A DNA stretch of 12,310 bases from Leptospira alstonii serovar Sichuan str. 79601. Lineage in GTDB: Bacteria; Spirochaetota; Leptospiria; Leptospirales; Leptospiraceae. Made by a program: the position numbers and the translations under genes. The notes below the pieces were generated by a model that saw only the letters and a list, made by a program, of their open reading frames with translations, was not told where the DNA came from and did not search any database. Positions within the stretch are counted from its first letter, which is position 1; each line of letters opens with the position of its first letter. This document shows positions 1-8,300 of this stretch, piece by piece. The stretch lies in contig NZ_ANIK01000030.1 in assembly GCF_000347175.1 (NCBI RefSeq), forward strand, positions 1 to 12,310. The letters run 5' to 3'.

Positions 1-1912
1 AAAGTATAGTATGGGGTAAAAATGAAATTAGCAAAAATGGAATTAACAAATATTAGATCATATGTTCAATTCGAACAAGATTTCCAAAAAACGAAAGTGA
101 TTATTGGTCAAAATGATCACGGAAAATCATCTATTCTAAAGATTTTAAACATTATATTTAACGAGATGACTGAAGATGGATTCGAATATGACTATTTACC
201 TGAATCCCTTGCCGCTCAACTTTTACCAGTTACAAAGTCAAAGAAACAAAAAGATAAAAGAATAGCATTAAATCTACTCAACTCGAAAGGAAAAAGTGAA
301 AATATTTACATAAATCTGAAATCCGACAATAAAGCATATATTTCTTCAGATATAAATGTTCGAGCACAGTCCGATTCCAAGGCAAAGCGTTTGTTTAAAG
401 AAATGAAAGCAAAGAATAAATTTATATTAATACCTGCGATTAGAGATACGCAGTCATATTCATTTAGTGACCTCTTGGCAGAAACCATTAACGAATACGG
501 ACTTTCTGAAATGGTTCCATCAAAACAAGGGGGAACAACGAGTGCATATCGAACAATAGCGAAAATAAGAGAGGAGGTGACGAGAGATATCAAGAAATTA
601 GTCGATGCAAAGTTATTCCCAGCTTTAAAAGAGAAATTAGGAATCCAAACTAATCATGATTTATCAATTATATTTGATGTTAATATCCATTCTATTGCAG
701 AGTGGATAAAAGAAAATGTTAAACTTTCTTTTAAAATTGATGAAAAATCATTAATACCGCTTGGTGAAGCGGGAACGGGTATTCAATCTGCTGTATTATT
801 AGCTCTTCAACAAATCAAAAACGAGGCAACTCGAAATCCGGATATTAACTATTATTTCGCAATCGAAGAGCCGGAAGCGTTTCTTCATCCTCAGAAACAA
901 CGAGAATTATATCAAAATATAAAAGACAAGGCTACGGAAAATCTCAATTATTTAATTACGACGCATAGTCCATACATTGTTTCTGATACAGATTTTACAC
1001 ATATTGGAGTCGTTAGAAAAGTAGGTCTTGAATCTAAACTTTTTGTTCCTCATATAGATGAACAAAAAAGGGAAGAGATATTAAACTATTTTAATAATGA
1101 AATAAATTCACTAATATACTTTGCAGATAAAGTTATATTTGTCGAGGGAGAAAGCGATCGTTTAGTTATTGAATCAATTTTAAAAAAGTATTTTAAAAAT
1201 AAACATAGTAATATTAGTATTATTGTAACAGGCGGTAATAAAAATTTTGCTCCGTACATTAACTTAATCCGTAGCCATAAAGGGTTGTTAATTCCATTTT
1301 TAATTGTGACTGATTTTGATTCTTTACTATCTGAGAATGATCGACCGATTTTAAAAGGGATTGAAGACGCGGGTTTTACTGTATCTAATAGGAAAAAAAT
1401 TTTTGATATCATCGATGTCGCTGTTAAATCCGGTAAAGAAGATGAACATCGAAAGACCTCAAATAATATTTCAAAGTCATTGAAAGACATCGGTATCAAC
1501 GTTTTTATTTTTCCTGCGGACTTGGAATTCTCATTAGTGAATGATTCAAATTTAACACAAGTTGGAGAGCTTCTTAATAAATTGAAAATTCCAAATTCAA
1601 ATGCGGATTATACAAGAGGATATGATTTAATGGCCATTAGAAGGAATATAGGGAGTAAAAATATTCCATTCTTACCAATGGATAAACCTCCATTTAAAAG
1701 ACCTTACGTTCATAAAAAAATTGCCGAACTAACTGATTTAAATCGTCTTTCAGTTGAATTGAAGAACTTAATATCTGTAATTGACCAACTTTAGAAATTA
1801 GCTTTTAACGTCGCATAACTTCGTCTCCTCGCTTCGTTCGCGACTCACGGTCCCCGCTCGCGCTCACTACGGTCTTCGACACATTGCTTTGCCACTTCGG
1901 TTCGCGGGACGT
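1..1912 (+). repeat. Long direct repeat, copy 1 (identical to 10399-12310)
   Basis: Left copy of a 1,912-base direct repeat, offset by 10,398 bases from the right copy. It covers the 21-base leader, the whole OLD nuclease gene and the first 100 bases of the attC. No difference was seen between the copies, including at silent positions. Both copies run to a window edge, so the true repeat may be longer. Confidence 0.95.
22..1794 (+). CDS. OLD-family endonuclease: ABC-type ATPase with TOPRIM nuclease domain (copy 1)
   Basis: A 590-residue protein of the OLD (overcoming lysogenization defect) family, in which an SMC/ABC-like ATPase is joined to a metal-dependent TOPRIM nuclease. Visible ATPase motifs are Walker A GQNDHGKSS (29-37), an ABC-signature-like GEAGTGIQS (248-256), Walker B FAIEEPEAFLHP with E282/E283, and the switch histidine H315 in TTHSPY. 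The TOPRIM half shows the acidic E375 in FVEGESDR and the DxD pair D431/D433 in VTDFDS. Length is normal for the family and nothing appears broken. No UvrD-like helicase or reverse transcriptase is adjacent, so it fits a stand-alone (class 1-like) OLD protein better than Gabija GajA or a retron effector. The start is preceded by GGGG (13-16), a weak ribosome site. The likely role is cytoplasmic DNA cleavage in phage or foreign-DNA defence, inferred from the family. Confidence 0.9.
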   Translation: MKLAKMELTNIRSYVQFEQDFQKTKVIIGQNDHGKSSILKILNIIFNEMTEDGFEYDYLPESLAAQLLPVTKSKKQKDKRIALNLLNSKGKSENIYINLKSDNKAYISSDINVRAQSDSKAKRLFKEMKAKNKFILIPAIRDTQSYSFSDLLAETINEYGLSEMVPSKQGGTTSAYRTIAKIREEVTRDIKKLVDAKLFPALKEKLGIQTNHDLSIIFDVNIHSIAEWIKENVKLSFKIDEKSLIPLGEAGTGIQSAVLLALQQIKNEATRNPDINYYFAIEEPEAFLHPQKQRELYQNIKDKATENLNYLITTHSPYIVSDTDFTHIGVVRKVGLESKLFVPHIDEQKREEILNYFNNEINSLIYFADKVIFVEGESDRLVIESILKKYFKNKHSNISIIVTGGNKNFAPYINLIRSHKGLLIPFLIVTDFDSLLSENDRPILKGIEDAGFTVSNRKKIFDIIDVAVKSGKEDEHRKTSNNISKSLKDIGINVFIFPADLEFSLVNDSNLTQVGELLNKLKIPNSNADYTRGYDLMAIRRNIGSKNIPFLPMDKPPFKRPYVHKKIAELTDLNRLSVELKNLISVIDQL

Positions 1913-1998
1913 TCGCTAAGGCTCACTCGAACCTCGTGCCAACCGCGTCGCGCTCAGGCGCTTGCGGCCGCAACGTCGAGGAGACTCTTTCGTTAGCC
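1813..1998 (+). repeat. attC-like recombination site 1 (cassette A/B junction)
   Basis: A G+C-rich element of 186 bp between two A+T-rich genes. The left core is GCATAAC (1813-1819) and the right core GTTAGCC (1992-1998). The inner arms GTCTCCTCG (1823-1831) and CGAGGAGAC (1977-1985) are perfectly complementary. The spacers between core and arm are unequal (3 versus 6 bases), which would give the extrahelical bases expected of an attC hairpin. A central hairpin pairs GGTTCG (1899-1904) with CGAACC (1928-1933). It is longer than most described attC sites. Confidence 0.75.
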
Positions 1999-3479
1999 GA
2001 AATGGCATAAAAGGATCTTGATATGGAAATTAAAATTAAGATTAAAAAGACGGATTCTGAAAAAATCTTTAACACATTTAAAGACTTAATTATTCAGGCA
2101 GGTCAAAATACGTTTACGGAATTAACCGTAAACACCGATTTAATGTCATCAATACTTCATGTTCAGACATCATTGAGCGCTTTAGAAAATCATCCACAAT
2201 ACGGGTTTTTTATAGAGGAAATTCACAATAATACTTTAAAAATAAGAAGTCTTAGTTTACGTCTTGCATTAATTCGCAACAACCAAAATTCGATGTTTCC
2301 TATAGTAAACTTTTCTGAACAAATTGAAGAGTTGTATGATTTTATAACAATTTCATGGGATATTCAATTAGCTGCGCCGCAAATTAAAATTATTCAAAAT
2401 GTAAAATCGATTATATTAAACAGTCTATCAGAATTTAAATCTGAAGAATACTTTAAACAATTTAATGACCCAATCATCAGCAATTATTTAAAGATTCAAG
2501 AATCGAAAGTAGGTGAGTTAGAAAGCACTTTAGAAAAGCAGATCAAAAATATCGGAGAACAATCAGCTAAATGGAACGAGTTGTCCATTGAATTTCAAAG
2601 GAATATTCAGGAAAAATATGAGAACGATCTTCGAAAATTAAATGAATCCTTTAAGGTTAAAGAACAGGATTTACAAAAAAAAGAAGAAGAATTTAATGAG
2701 CGGGTTAAGGAATTCGATATAAGGGAGCGAACAGCCGTTAGACGTGACTTGCTTACTCAAATTAAATTATTAATAAAAGAAAGAAAATCGATTATACTTT
2801 CGGATGAAACATCAAAGAAAAGAAATGTTATAAATTTTATTAGCTTAGGGATACTTGGTGTATCGGGGGTTTCTATATTATTTGTCTTGTTCAAATTTTA
2901 TTTGGATTCTTCGTTAACAAACACTTTTCAGTTTCAGAATCTATACCCTTTATTGGGGTTGACACCATTATTTGTATCGCTCTTAATTTTTGTAATTCGC
3001 TGGTATTCCGCTTGGTATAAGGAACATGCCGATCTTGAAATTTCGAATATTAAATTTGGAGCAGATATATTAAGGGCTAGCTGGATTGCAGAAATGTATT
3101 TTGAGTTAAAAGAAGAAAAAGGTCTGGAACTTCCACAAGAAATACTACAAGCATTTACGAAGGATTTATTTGAGCCTATAGATACAGGTAAAAAATTAGT
3201 AACGCATCCTTACGAGGATATTCTGAAGAATATTTCGGAGCTAAAAAAAGTAAAACTTAGTAAAGGTAGCTTCGAAATCGAAAGAAATTGAATCCGTTGC
3301 CACTTCGGCTAACTTCGTCTCCTCGCTCCGTTCGGGATTGCTAATGCAACCCTCACTTCGGCTCCGCACATTGCTTTGCCACTTCGGTTCGCAAGCCGTT
3401 CGCTAAGGCTCACTCGAACCTTGTGCCAACCGCGTCGCGCTCAAGCGCTTGCGGCCGCAACGTCGAGGAGACTCTTTCG
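1993..3479 (+). mobile_element. Integron-like gene cassette B, coiled-coil membrane protein
   Basis: A complete 1,487-bp cassette with one gene and its 3' attC. Its first 14 bases plus the preceding G (1992-2006) are complementary at 14 of 15 positions to 3299-3313, immediately before and including the left core of attC 2. The gene begins only 30 bases after the cassette start, which leaves no room for a complete promoter inside the cassette. Confidence 0.75.
2023..3291 (+). CDS. Unrecognised coiled-coil protein with two membrane segments
   Basis: A 422-residue protein that I do not recognise. Residues 1-150 look globular and mixed helical. About 155-255 is a strongly charged Glu/Lys/Gln-rich stretch typical of a long coiled coil, with a run such as KKEEEFNERVKEFDIRERT. 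Two hydrophobic segments follow at about 271-291 and 308-330, separated by a short loop. Positive residues (SKKRN before the first, RWYSAWYKEH after the second) suggest that both ends face the cytoplasm. The last 90 residues are polar, with no enzyme motif that I can see. AAGGA (2011-2015) lies 7 bases before the ATG and supports the start. As the only gene of a cassette between an OLD nuclease and toxin-antitoxin modules, it may be a membrane-anchored defence factor. That is inference from neighbours only. Confidence 0.8.
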   Translation: MEIKIKIKKTDSEKIFNTFKDLIIQAGQNTFTELTVNTDLMSSILHVQTSLSALENHPQYGFFIEEIHNNTLKIRSLSLRLALIRNNQNSMFPIVNFSEQIEELYDFITISWDIQLAAPQIKIIQNVKSIILNSLSEFKSEEYFKQFNDPIISNYLKIQESKVGELESTLEKQIKNIGEQSAKWNELSIEFQRNIQEKYENDLRKLNESFKVKEQDLQKKEEEFNERVKEFDIRERTAVRRDLLTQIKLLIKERKSIILSDETSKKRNVINFISLGILGVSGVSILFVLFKFYLDSSLTNTFQFQNLYPLLGLTPLFVSLLIFVIRWYSAWYKEHADLEISNIKFGADILRASWIAEMYFELKEEKGLELPQEILQAFTKDLFEPIDTGKKLVTHPYEDILKNISELKKVKLSKGSFEIERN

Positions 3480-3485
3480 TTATGC
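3307..3485 (+). repeat. attC-like recombination site 2 (cassette B/C junction)
   Basis: A 179-bp element. The left core is GGCTAAC (3307-3313) and the right core GTTATGC (3479-3485). Inner arms are GTCTCCTCG (3317-3325) and CGAGGAGAC (3464-3472). Its right half is nearly the same as that of site 1, while the left-centre part differs. The two cores do not pair with each other perfectly because the right core is supplied by the next cassette, as expected in an array. Confidence 0.75.
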
Positions 3486-3558
3486 GAAATGCCTGCTAAA
3501 ATTAACTTTATAAGTGGCGATTAATCGATAAAAGAATTCGGAGAAATGATAAAAAAAG

Positions 3559-3597
3559 CTGGCAAAATACGAAATTATATCGTATCATAGATCGTAT
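3559..3597 (+). promoter_or_regulatory. Probable autoregulatory operator/promoter of the VapBC cassette
   Basis: Upstream of the antitoxin, ATACGA (3567-3572) and TCGTAT (3580-3585) form an inverted repeat with a 7-base gap. A further ATCGTAT copy (3591-3597) repeats 3579-3585 at 12-base spacing and runs into the start codon. A weak promoter, CTGGCA (3559-3564) with TATCAT (3583-3588), overlaps these repeats. Ribbon-helix-helix antitoxins usually bind such repeats at their own promoters, so this is a plausible operator. Confidence 0.5.
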
Positions 3598-3811
3598 GAA
3601 AGTTACAGCTATATTGCCTGATGATTTGATAACGGAAGTTCAGAAATATTCTGGTGGAAAAAATATAACAGATTCATTACAGAAGGCGCTTTCTGAATGG
3701 TTAAAACAGGCAAAAATTAAGAAACTAAATCAGAAATTAGATAAATCACCGTTAATCTTTCAAAAGGGCTTTAGCAGTGAGAATATACGAAATCTAAATC
3801 GAGATAGATAA
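3596..3811 (+). CDS. vapB: VapB-type ribbon-helix-helix antitoxin
   Basis: A 71-residue protein. The N-terminus MKVTAILPDDLITEVQKYSG, then residues 24-36 (ITDSLQKALSEWL), is the strand-helix-helix pattern of VapB antitoxins with a ribbon-helix-helix fold. The C-terminal 30 residues are basic and polar and would wrap the toxin. It neutralises the PIN ribonuclease encoded next to it and probably represses its own promoter. The stop codon overlaps the toxin's ATG by one base (TAATG at 3809-3813), a sign of translational coupling. No ribosome site is visible, and if the predicted promoter is right the message would start at or near the ATG, so the transcript may be leaderless. Confidence 0.8.
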   Translation: MKVTAILPDDLITEVQKYSGGKNITDSLQKALSEWLKQAKIKKLNQKLDKSPLIFQKGFSSENIRNLNRDR

Positions 3812-4194
3812 TGGTATTAGTTGATACTTCGATTTGGATTGAGTTTTTCAAAAGAAATGAGCCTTATTTTAGTGAATTAAGAGATTTAATAGAATCTTCT
3901 GAAGTGATTGTACATGAAGTAATTTTTGGAGAACTTCTCCAAGGTTGCAAAAGTAAATCAGAAGTTTCATTTATTTTAGATTATTGGGAAAATTTAAATA
4001 CTCTAACTTCAGAAAATAGCTTTCTTGAAGCTGGCAAACTCTCTTATGAGCAAAAATTGAAAGATAAGGGAGTTGGGTTAATTGATTCTGTAATAATTAA
4101 TGAAGCAATAAAAAGAAATTTGAAACTTTGGACTTTGGACAAAAAAATATTAAAAGTCTTAAGCCCTGAAAAGATTTTTAATTCAAAACAATAG
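3811..4194 (+). CDS. vapC: VapC-type PIN-domain ribonuclease toxin
   Basis: A 127-residue protein covering a single PIN domain. Magnesium-binding acidic residues are visible at the usual places: D5 in VLVDTSIWI, E41 in FGELLQG, D92 in LIDSVI and D110 in TLDKK. VapC toxins cut RNA, commonly tRNA or rRNA, and stop translation when the antitoxin is lost; the target here is unknown. The gene starts within the antitoxin's stop codon. Its own stop lies in the cassette-end pairing arm just before attC 3. In an array such a pair can select against loss of the surrounding DNA and may also work in phage defence. Confidence 0.88.
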   Translation: MVLVDTSIWIEFFKRNEPYFSELRDLIESSEVIVHEVIFGELLQGCKSKSEVSFILDYWENLNTLTSENSFLEAGKLSYEQKLKDKGVGLIDSVIINEAIKRNLKLWTLDKKILKVLSPEKIFNSKQ

Positions 4195-4204
4195 CAGGCA
4201 CTTC

Positions 4205-4390
<186 letters not shown>

Positions 4391-4416
4391 GCAATGCCGC
4401 GCCCCTCATTTAAGAC

Positions 4417-4436
4417 GCCAGCCGTCCTTGGCTGGC
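4417..4436 (+). other. Perfect hairpin in the cassette D leader
   Basis: GCCAGCC (4417-4423) and GGCTGGC (4430-4436) pair perfectly around a GTCCTT loop. The following bases (taaattt) are A+T-rich without a clean T run. It could stop read-through from cassette C or protect the ietA-like message. The 12-base core GCCGTCCTTGGC recurs at the other end of the cassette (9192-9203). Confidence 0.55.
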
Positions 4437-4479
4437 TAAATTTGACTCAATTGTCCTCTAAAATGGCTCAAAATCGGGA

Positions 4480-4489
4480 TTCACGTGAA
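4480..4489. promoter_or_regulatory. Ten-base palindrome upstream of the IetA-like gene
   Basis: TTCACGTGAA is a perfect palindrome lying 122 bases before the chosen start. It is in the right place for an operator, but I see no second copy in the window and no convincing promoter. The rest of 4437-4601 holds nothing else recognisable. Confidence 0.25.
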
Positions 4490-4601
4490 CTATCATTTTG
4501 CTTTTTCGTGGTTTAGCCGAGAATAGAATCAGATTGAAATTATGTTAAGTAGGCTGAAAATGTCCTACAGTCGTTATAGAATTTCTTTTAGGAAATATGA
4601 A

Positions 4602-5585
4602 ATGAACCAAGCGCTTTTAAAAAGGCTCTTTCGAACTATCCCTGTTCAATCAGATTCTGATTTATCGAAGATTGCTCAGGAAATAATTGCGGAAGAGCGC
4701 AAAAAGGGGCATATTAATCTTGCGGATTCATTATCTGCAATTTTGAAGAAAAGTAAAGAACGACGAATCGAAACTGCTGGCAAAGTTATCTCATTACACG
4801 ATGTTCCAATTGATCGCAGATATAAAATTCCTTTAGTTACTCATGTTGAACGAGAAAATTTACGCCATCAAATGATCTTACCTCCGGCGACAGAGGAAAA
4901 ATTACGTAGAATTGAAGAGGAATATGCGGGCAGAGAAAGACTTAAACACTTCGGTTTAAAACCCAGAAGAAAGATTCTTTTTTACGGTGCGCCTGGTTGT
5001 GGCAAGAGCATGAGTGCTGAAAGAATTGCCTGGAATCTTGGTTTGCCATTTCTTAAAGTTAAATTTGAGGCGATACTTTCTTCTTTTTTAGGTGAATCTG
5101 CAGGAAATATAAAAGCTATTTTCGATTCTGTTAAAAACTTTCCTTGCGTCCTTTTATTAGATGAATTTGATTTCATCGGGAAAACGAGAGCTAGTAAGAA
5201 TGACGTAGGAGAGATGCATAGAGTTGTCAATATTCTATTACAATTAATGGAAGAATATGACGCTCCAGGGATTCTTGTTGCAACCACTAATTTAGAGGGA
5301 AGTTTAGATGAAGCATTGTTTCGTCGTTTTGACGATATCATCGAACTGCCTAAACCAGATGAAGCCCAAATACTTGAACTGTTTACTTCAGCTCTTTCCT
5401 CAATGGAAGTGAGTAAAAAAATAACATGGAAAAAAATTATCTCTGATTTACGAGGATACTCGCCGGCGATTATTGTTAAGATTGCTCAAGATTCCGCTAA
5501 GGAAGCAGTTTTAAAGAAAGAATTACCTGTATCTCAAAAACATATTTCTAGGGCAATAGCTGAAAATCCAAAAATTGATATATAA
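4602..5585 (+). CDS. ietA: IetA-like AAA+ ATPase
   Basis: A classical AAA-type ATPase of about 327 residues. The frame is open back to an ATG at 4542 (347 residues) and also has an ATG at 4560. I chose 4602 because AGGA (4590-4593) lies 8 bases upstream and because the protein then begins like IetA relatives, with a helical domain containing a KKGH motif. Counted from 4602, Walker A GAPGCGKS is at 129-136, Walker B LLLDEFD at 184-190, sensor-1 N230 in VATTN and the arginine-finger pair R241/R242 in LFRRFDD. The stop is 3 bases from the protease ATG, so the two are co-translated. In the IetAS pair, described as a plasmid stability toxin-antitoxin and later as an anti-phage system, the ATPase restrains or directs the protease. 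The assignment rests on domains plus gene order. Confidence 0.85.
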   Translation: MNQALLKRLFRTIPVQSDSDLSKIAQEIIAEERKKGHINLADSLSAILKKSKERRIETAGKVISLHDVPIDRRYKIPLVTHVERENLRHQMILPPATEEKLRRIEEEYAGRERLKHFGLKPRRKILFYGAPGCGKSMSAERIAWNLGLPFLKVKFEAILSSFLGESAGNIKAIFDSVKNFPCVLLLDEFDFIGKTRASKNDVGEMHRVVNILLQLMEEYDAPGILVATTNLEGSLDEALFRRFDDIIELPKPDEAQILELFTSALSSMEVSKKITWKKIISDLRGYSPAIIVKIAQDSAKEAVLKKELPVSQKHISRAIAENPKIDI

Positions 5586-5588
5586 CAA

Positions 5589-8111
5589 ATGTCTGATTTT
5601 CCTCATTTAAAATTGCAAGCGGATCTTACCGGATTTTATCGTTCACCAAAAGTTAATGGCGGTAACGAACAAAATGAAAGGACAAAGAATAATTTACAAA
5701 ATCGTTCTGAACATGGAGGAAAAATTTCAAAACGTATTTCGGATTTACAGAAATCATGGATTGAATTATTGAAAAGCCGAGAAGATTTAGGTCTTCCTCT
5801 TCTCCCAGACGCTATTCCGCTTTTTTTAGAAACTGATCCCGATAATTTTAATGTTGATAGTCTAAGAAGCTTTGGTATCGAAGTTCTTTCCGTCGAGGAA
5901 GACGGTTTAGTAATTGGGGCTTCAACAGATGGTTATGATTTTAAATCTTTAAAAGAAAAAATAGAAAAATTCCTTACTGAACAAGGTAAGTATAAGAATA
6001 CTGCAGCAAAACTTTGGGATATCGAAACTGGAAATAAATGGCGTATCGATCAGATACTTTCTTCCGAACTTCAAGAAAAGTGGTCCGACATTGAGGATGA
6101 TAGAGAATATATTGCTGATATATCAGTTTCGTGTAATGTATATATTCCTGAATTATTAACAAAGAACGATGAAATATCTGATAGGGAGTATGCGCAATAT
6201 GTTGAGGGATGGAGAACTCGCAAAAGCGCTCTTGAAAAAGAAAGAGATGAGAAAGCTGTCGAACGTGAGAAACAATTAGAAGAATTTGTTATAGGTTATA
6301 AAGGAAAATACTTATCTAGTATAATTGATACATTCGATAGCTTTGGTGTCAGAATTCAGATATCCGGGAAGGGATTGAAGGATATAGTATTTAATTTTCC
6401 GTTTGTGTTTGAGGTGTCTGAATATGACCCGTATCTAATCGAATATGGGGCAGAAGAGGAGGGGGAAATTTCGGATCTTTCTTTTACGGAACCCAATGAG
6501 ATTGCTCCTATCATATGTGTTATTGATAGCGGCATTCAAGAAGAGCATAAATATATTGCAAATGCCATTCGAAGAGATTTATCAAAATCATATATACCAT
6601 ATGACGATAGTATTTTTGATGATGTCGAAAATGGTGGCCATGGAACTAGAGTTACTGGAGCGATTCTTTTTGGTAATGCCATTCCTCGAAATGGAATCTA
6701 TCAGCATTCTACATGGATAGCTAATGCAAGAGTTTTAGACTCCAATAACGGTATGCCATTTGATTTATATCCGCCAGAGTTAATTCGAAAAATAGTAAGC
6801 GACTATCATCATAATTGCAAAATTTATAATTTATCAATATCTTCAAAGCGATCTTGTCGCACAAGACATATGTCAGTTTGGGCTGCAACAATTGACTCAT
6901 TATGTTGGGAAAAAGATACGTTATTTATTATCTCAACAGGAAATATACGAAGAACAGAGCGTAATCAGAATAATCCGGGAGTAAAGGAATTTGTTGCAAG
7001 GGGTAAGCATTACCCTGATTATTTTCAGGAGTCCTCGAACAGAATTGCAAACCCTGCACAAAGTGCCTTTTCGCTTTCTGTTGGTTCTATTTGTAATTCC
7101 CATTTCGAAGATCATCAATGGAAATCTTTTGGCCAGAAAGATTATCCGTCGGCTTTTACAAGACGAGGCCCTGGTTTATGGGGAATGATAAAGCCAGACG
7201 TTGTAGAATATGGCGGAGACTACGTTCATGAAAAGAATGCTTTGCCAAATATCGCTACTAGATTAGAGACAACACCCGAAACTATTCGGACTACGACAGA
7301 TGCGCAAGGGGCAATTGGAAAGGATTCCGTGGGGACTTCTTTTTCGACTCCTAAGGTAACTCATATTGTTGCTCAAATTCTTGCGCGTTGGCCGAATGCT
7401 ACTTCGCTATTTATTCGTTCATTGATTGCTCAAAGCGCAAGATGGCCTGCAATCAATGTAAACTTAAGTGAATATCAAAAATTAAGTTTAATGGGGTATG
7501 GCCTACCTTCTTTAGATCGGTCTTTAGATAATGCACCAAATCGAATTACCTTTGTTGCTGAGGGATTCATTAGGCCAAAACATGCTCATGTATATAAAGT
7601 GATGATTCCAGAGGAATTACGAAGTCCAGGAGATTCCTATTCTTATTTAATAGAAGTTAGTTTAACATATAAAGCGAGGGTGCGAAGAACACGACGTGGG
7701 ACGAAATCGTATGTATCTTCATGGGTCGATTGGTTAAGTAGTAAGTTAGGGGAAAAAGATGAAGTTTTTAAAAGTAGGGCAGTACAATATGCAACTGACA
7801 CAACGAATATTGCTGAAGATGATTCTGATGTTAGAACGATAAAATGGACTATTCGAGAGAGAAATAATTTAGGTAATATAAAAAACTTAAAAAGAAATGA
7901 TAGCACTTTACAAAAAGACTGGGTGATTCTGCCATCTTACGATTTGCCAGAACATTTAAGCTTTGCTGTAGTTGGGTACGCTGGATGGGAACGAGACATC
8001 TTACTTGAAGAAGCGCCATATTGTCTTTTGATTAGTATAGAATGCTTAAACACTGAAATTGAAATTTATGAGAGAATAAAAATTCATAATCAAATTGAAA
8101 TCGAAGTTTAA
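5589..8111 (+). CDS. ietS: IetS-like subtilisin-family (S8) serine protease
   Basis: An 840-residue protein with a subtilisin-like catalytic core in its middle. The triad is complete: D313 in CVIDSGI, H351 in GGHGTRVTG and S584 in GTSFSTP. The oxyanion asparagine N452 lies in ISTGN. About 300 residues precede the core, with a charged helical part near 200-235, and about 200 residues follow it. There is no signal peptide or membrane segment, unlike secreted subtilases, so it should act in the cytoplasm. This size, the long N-terminal region and the AAA partner directly upstream match IetS. In the known pair the protease is the toxic effector held in check by the ATPase. The substrate and trigger are unknown. 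All catalytic residues are present, so the gene looks active. Confidence 0.87.
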   Translation: MSDFPHLKLQADLTGFYRSPKVNGGNEQNERTKNNLQNRSEHGGKISKRISDLQKSWIELLKSREDLGLPLLPDAIPLFLETDPDNFNVDSLRSFGIEVLSVEEDGLVIGASTDGYDFKSLKEKIEKFLTEQGKYKNTAAKLWDIETGNKWRIDQILSSELQEKWSDIEDDREYIADISVSCNVYIPELLTKNDEISDREYAQYVEGWRTRKSALEKERDEKAVEREKQLEEFVIGYKGKYLSSIIDTFDSFGVRIQISGKGLKDIVFNFPFVFEVSEYDPYLIEYGAEEEGEISDLSFTEPNEIAPIICVIDSGIQEEHKYIANAIRRDLSKSYIPYDDSIFDDVENGGHGTRVTGAILFGNAIPRNGIYQHSTWIANARVLDSNNGMPFDLYPPELIRKIVSDYHHNCKIYNLSISSKRSCRTRHMSVWAATIDSLCWEKDTLFIISTGNIRRTERNQNNPGVKEFVARGKHYPDYFQESSNRIANPAQSAFSLSVGSICNSHFEDHQWKSFGQKDYPSAFTRRGPGLWGMIKPDVVEYGGDYVHEKNALPNIATRLETTPETIRTTTDAQGAIGKDSVGTSFSTPKVTHIVAQILARWPNATSLFIRSLIAQSARWPAINVNLSEYQKLSLMGYGLPSLDRSLDNAPNRITFVAEGFIRPKHAHVYKVMIPEELRSPGDSYSYLIEVSLTYKARVRRTRRGTKSYVSSWVDWLSSKLGEKDEVFKSRAVQYATDTTNIAEDDSDVRTIKWTIRERNNLGNIKNLKRNDSTLQKDWVILPSYDLPEHLSFAVVGYAGWERDILLEEAPYCLLISIECLNTEIEIYERIKIHNQIEIEV

Positions 8112-8181
8112 TAATCAAAAGGTTCAAAAATATATTATAAGTCATATTTGCTTTGATCAATTTTAGTTTTAATGCTTGTCA

Positions 8182-8212
8182 CTGTTCTTGCATTTGGGAA
8201 GTGCAAGAACAG
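8182..8212. terminator. Strong stem-loop after the IetAS-like operon
   Basis: CTGTTCTTGCA (8182-8192) and TGCAAGAACAG (8202-8212) form a perfect 11-bp stem with a 9-base loop, 70 bases after the protease stop. No T run follows on the plus strand, so this is not a textbook terminator. It may stabilise the 3' end of the transcript or be a recombination remnant. Confidence 0.5.
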
Positions 8213-8278
8213 CGCCACCCGAACGCGTTGCGATCGGGCCGCCAAAACTTATAGTTCATTCTCCCTTCTACCCCTCGT

Positions 8279-8300
8279 TAAAACTGCTTCGCAGATTTTA
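8279..8300 (-). terminator. Probable terminator of the minus-strand regulator
   Basis: TAAAACTGC (8279-8287) and GCAGATTTTA (8291-8300) pair around TTC with one bulge. On the minus strand the stem lies 33 bases after the regulator's stop codon and its second arm ends in TTTTA, consistent with a small intrinsic terminator. The A-rich first arm on the plus strand may allow some activity in the other direction too. Confidence 0.5.

Larger units (their letters stand above)
1..1992 (+). mobile_element. Integron-like gene cassette A (left end cut off), OLD nuclease
   Basis: Cassette holding the OLD-family nuclease gene and its 3' attC. By comparison with the second copy, the cassette should begin 13 bases before the window (equivalent of 10386). 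The right boundary is between G1992 and T1993, the expected cut point in GTTAGCC. Bases 1802-1819, just before and including the left attC core, are complementary at 17 of 18 positions to the cassette's own start as seen at 10385-10402. That self-complementarity marks the two ends as belonging to one unit. Confidence 0.7.

Noticed and set aside
306..1499. Minus-strand open frames inside the OLD gene (and in its second copy)
   Set aside because: They lie within a gene whose motifs and length are fully explained on the plus strand; no start signals or domains were recognised.
22..3291. Gabija-like system (GajA plus GajB)
   Set aside because: The OLD protein fits GajA in domains, but the next gene has no helicase motifs, is a membrane coiled-coil protein and lies in a separate cassette.
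5974..7906. Small open frames in other phases within the protease gene
   Set aside because: They are shadows of an intact protease gene with a complete catalytic triad.
8182..8212. Textbook Rho-independent terminator
   Set aside because: The stem is strong but is not followed by a T run on the plus strand, so only a stem-loop is claimed.
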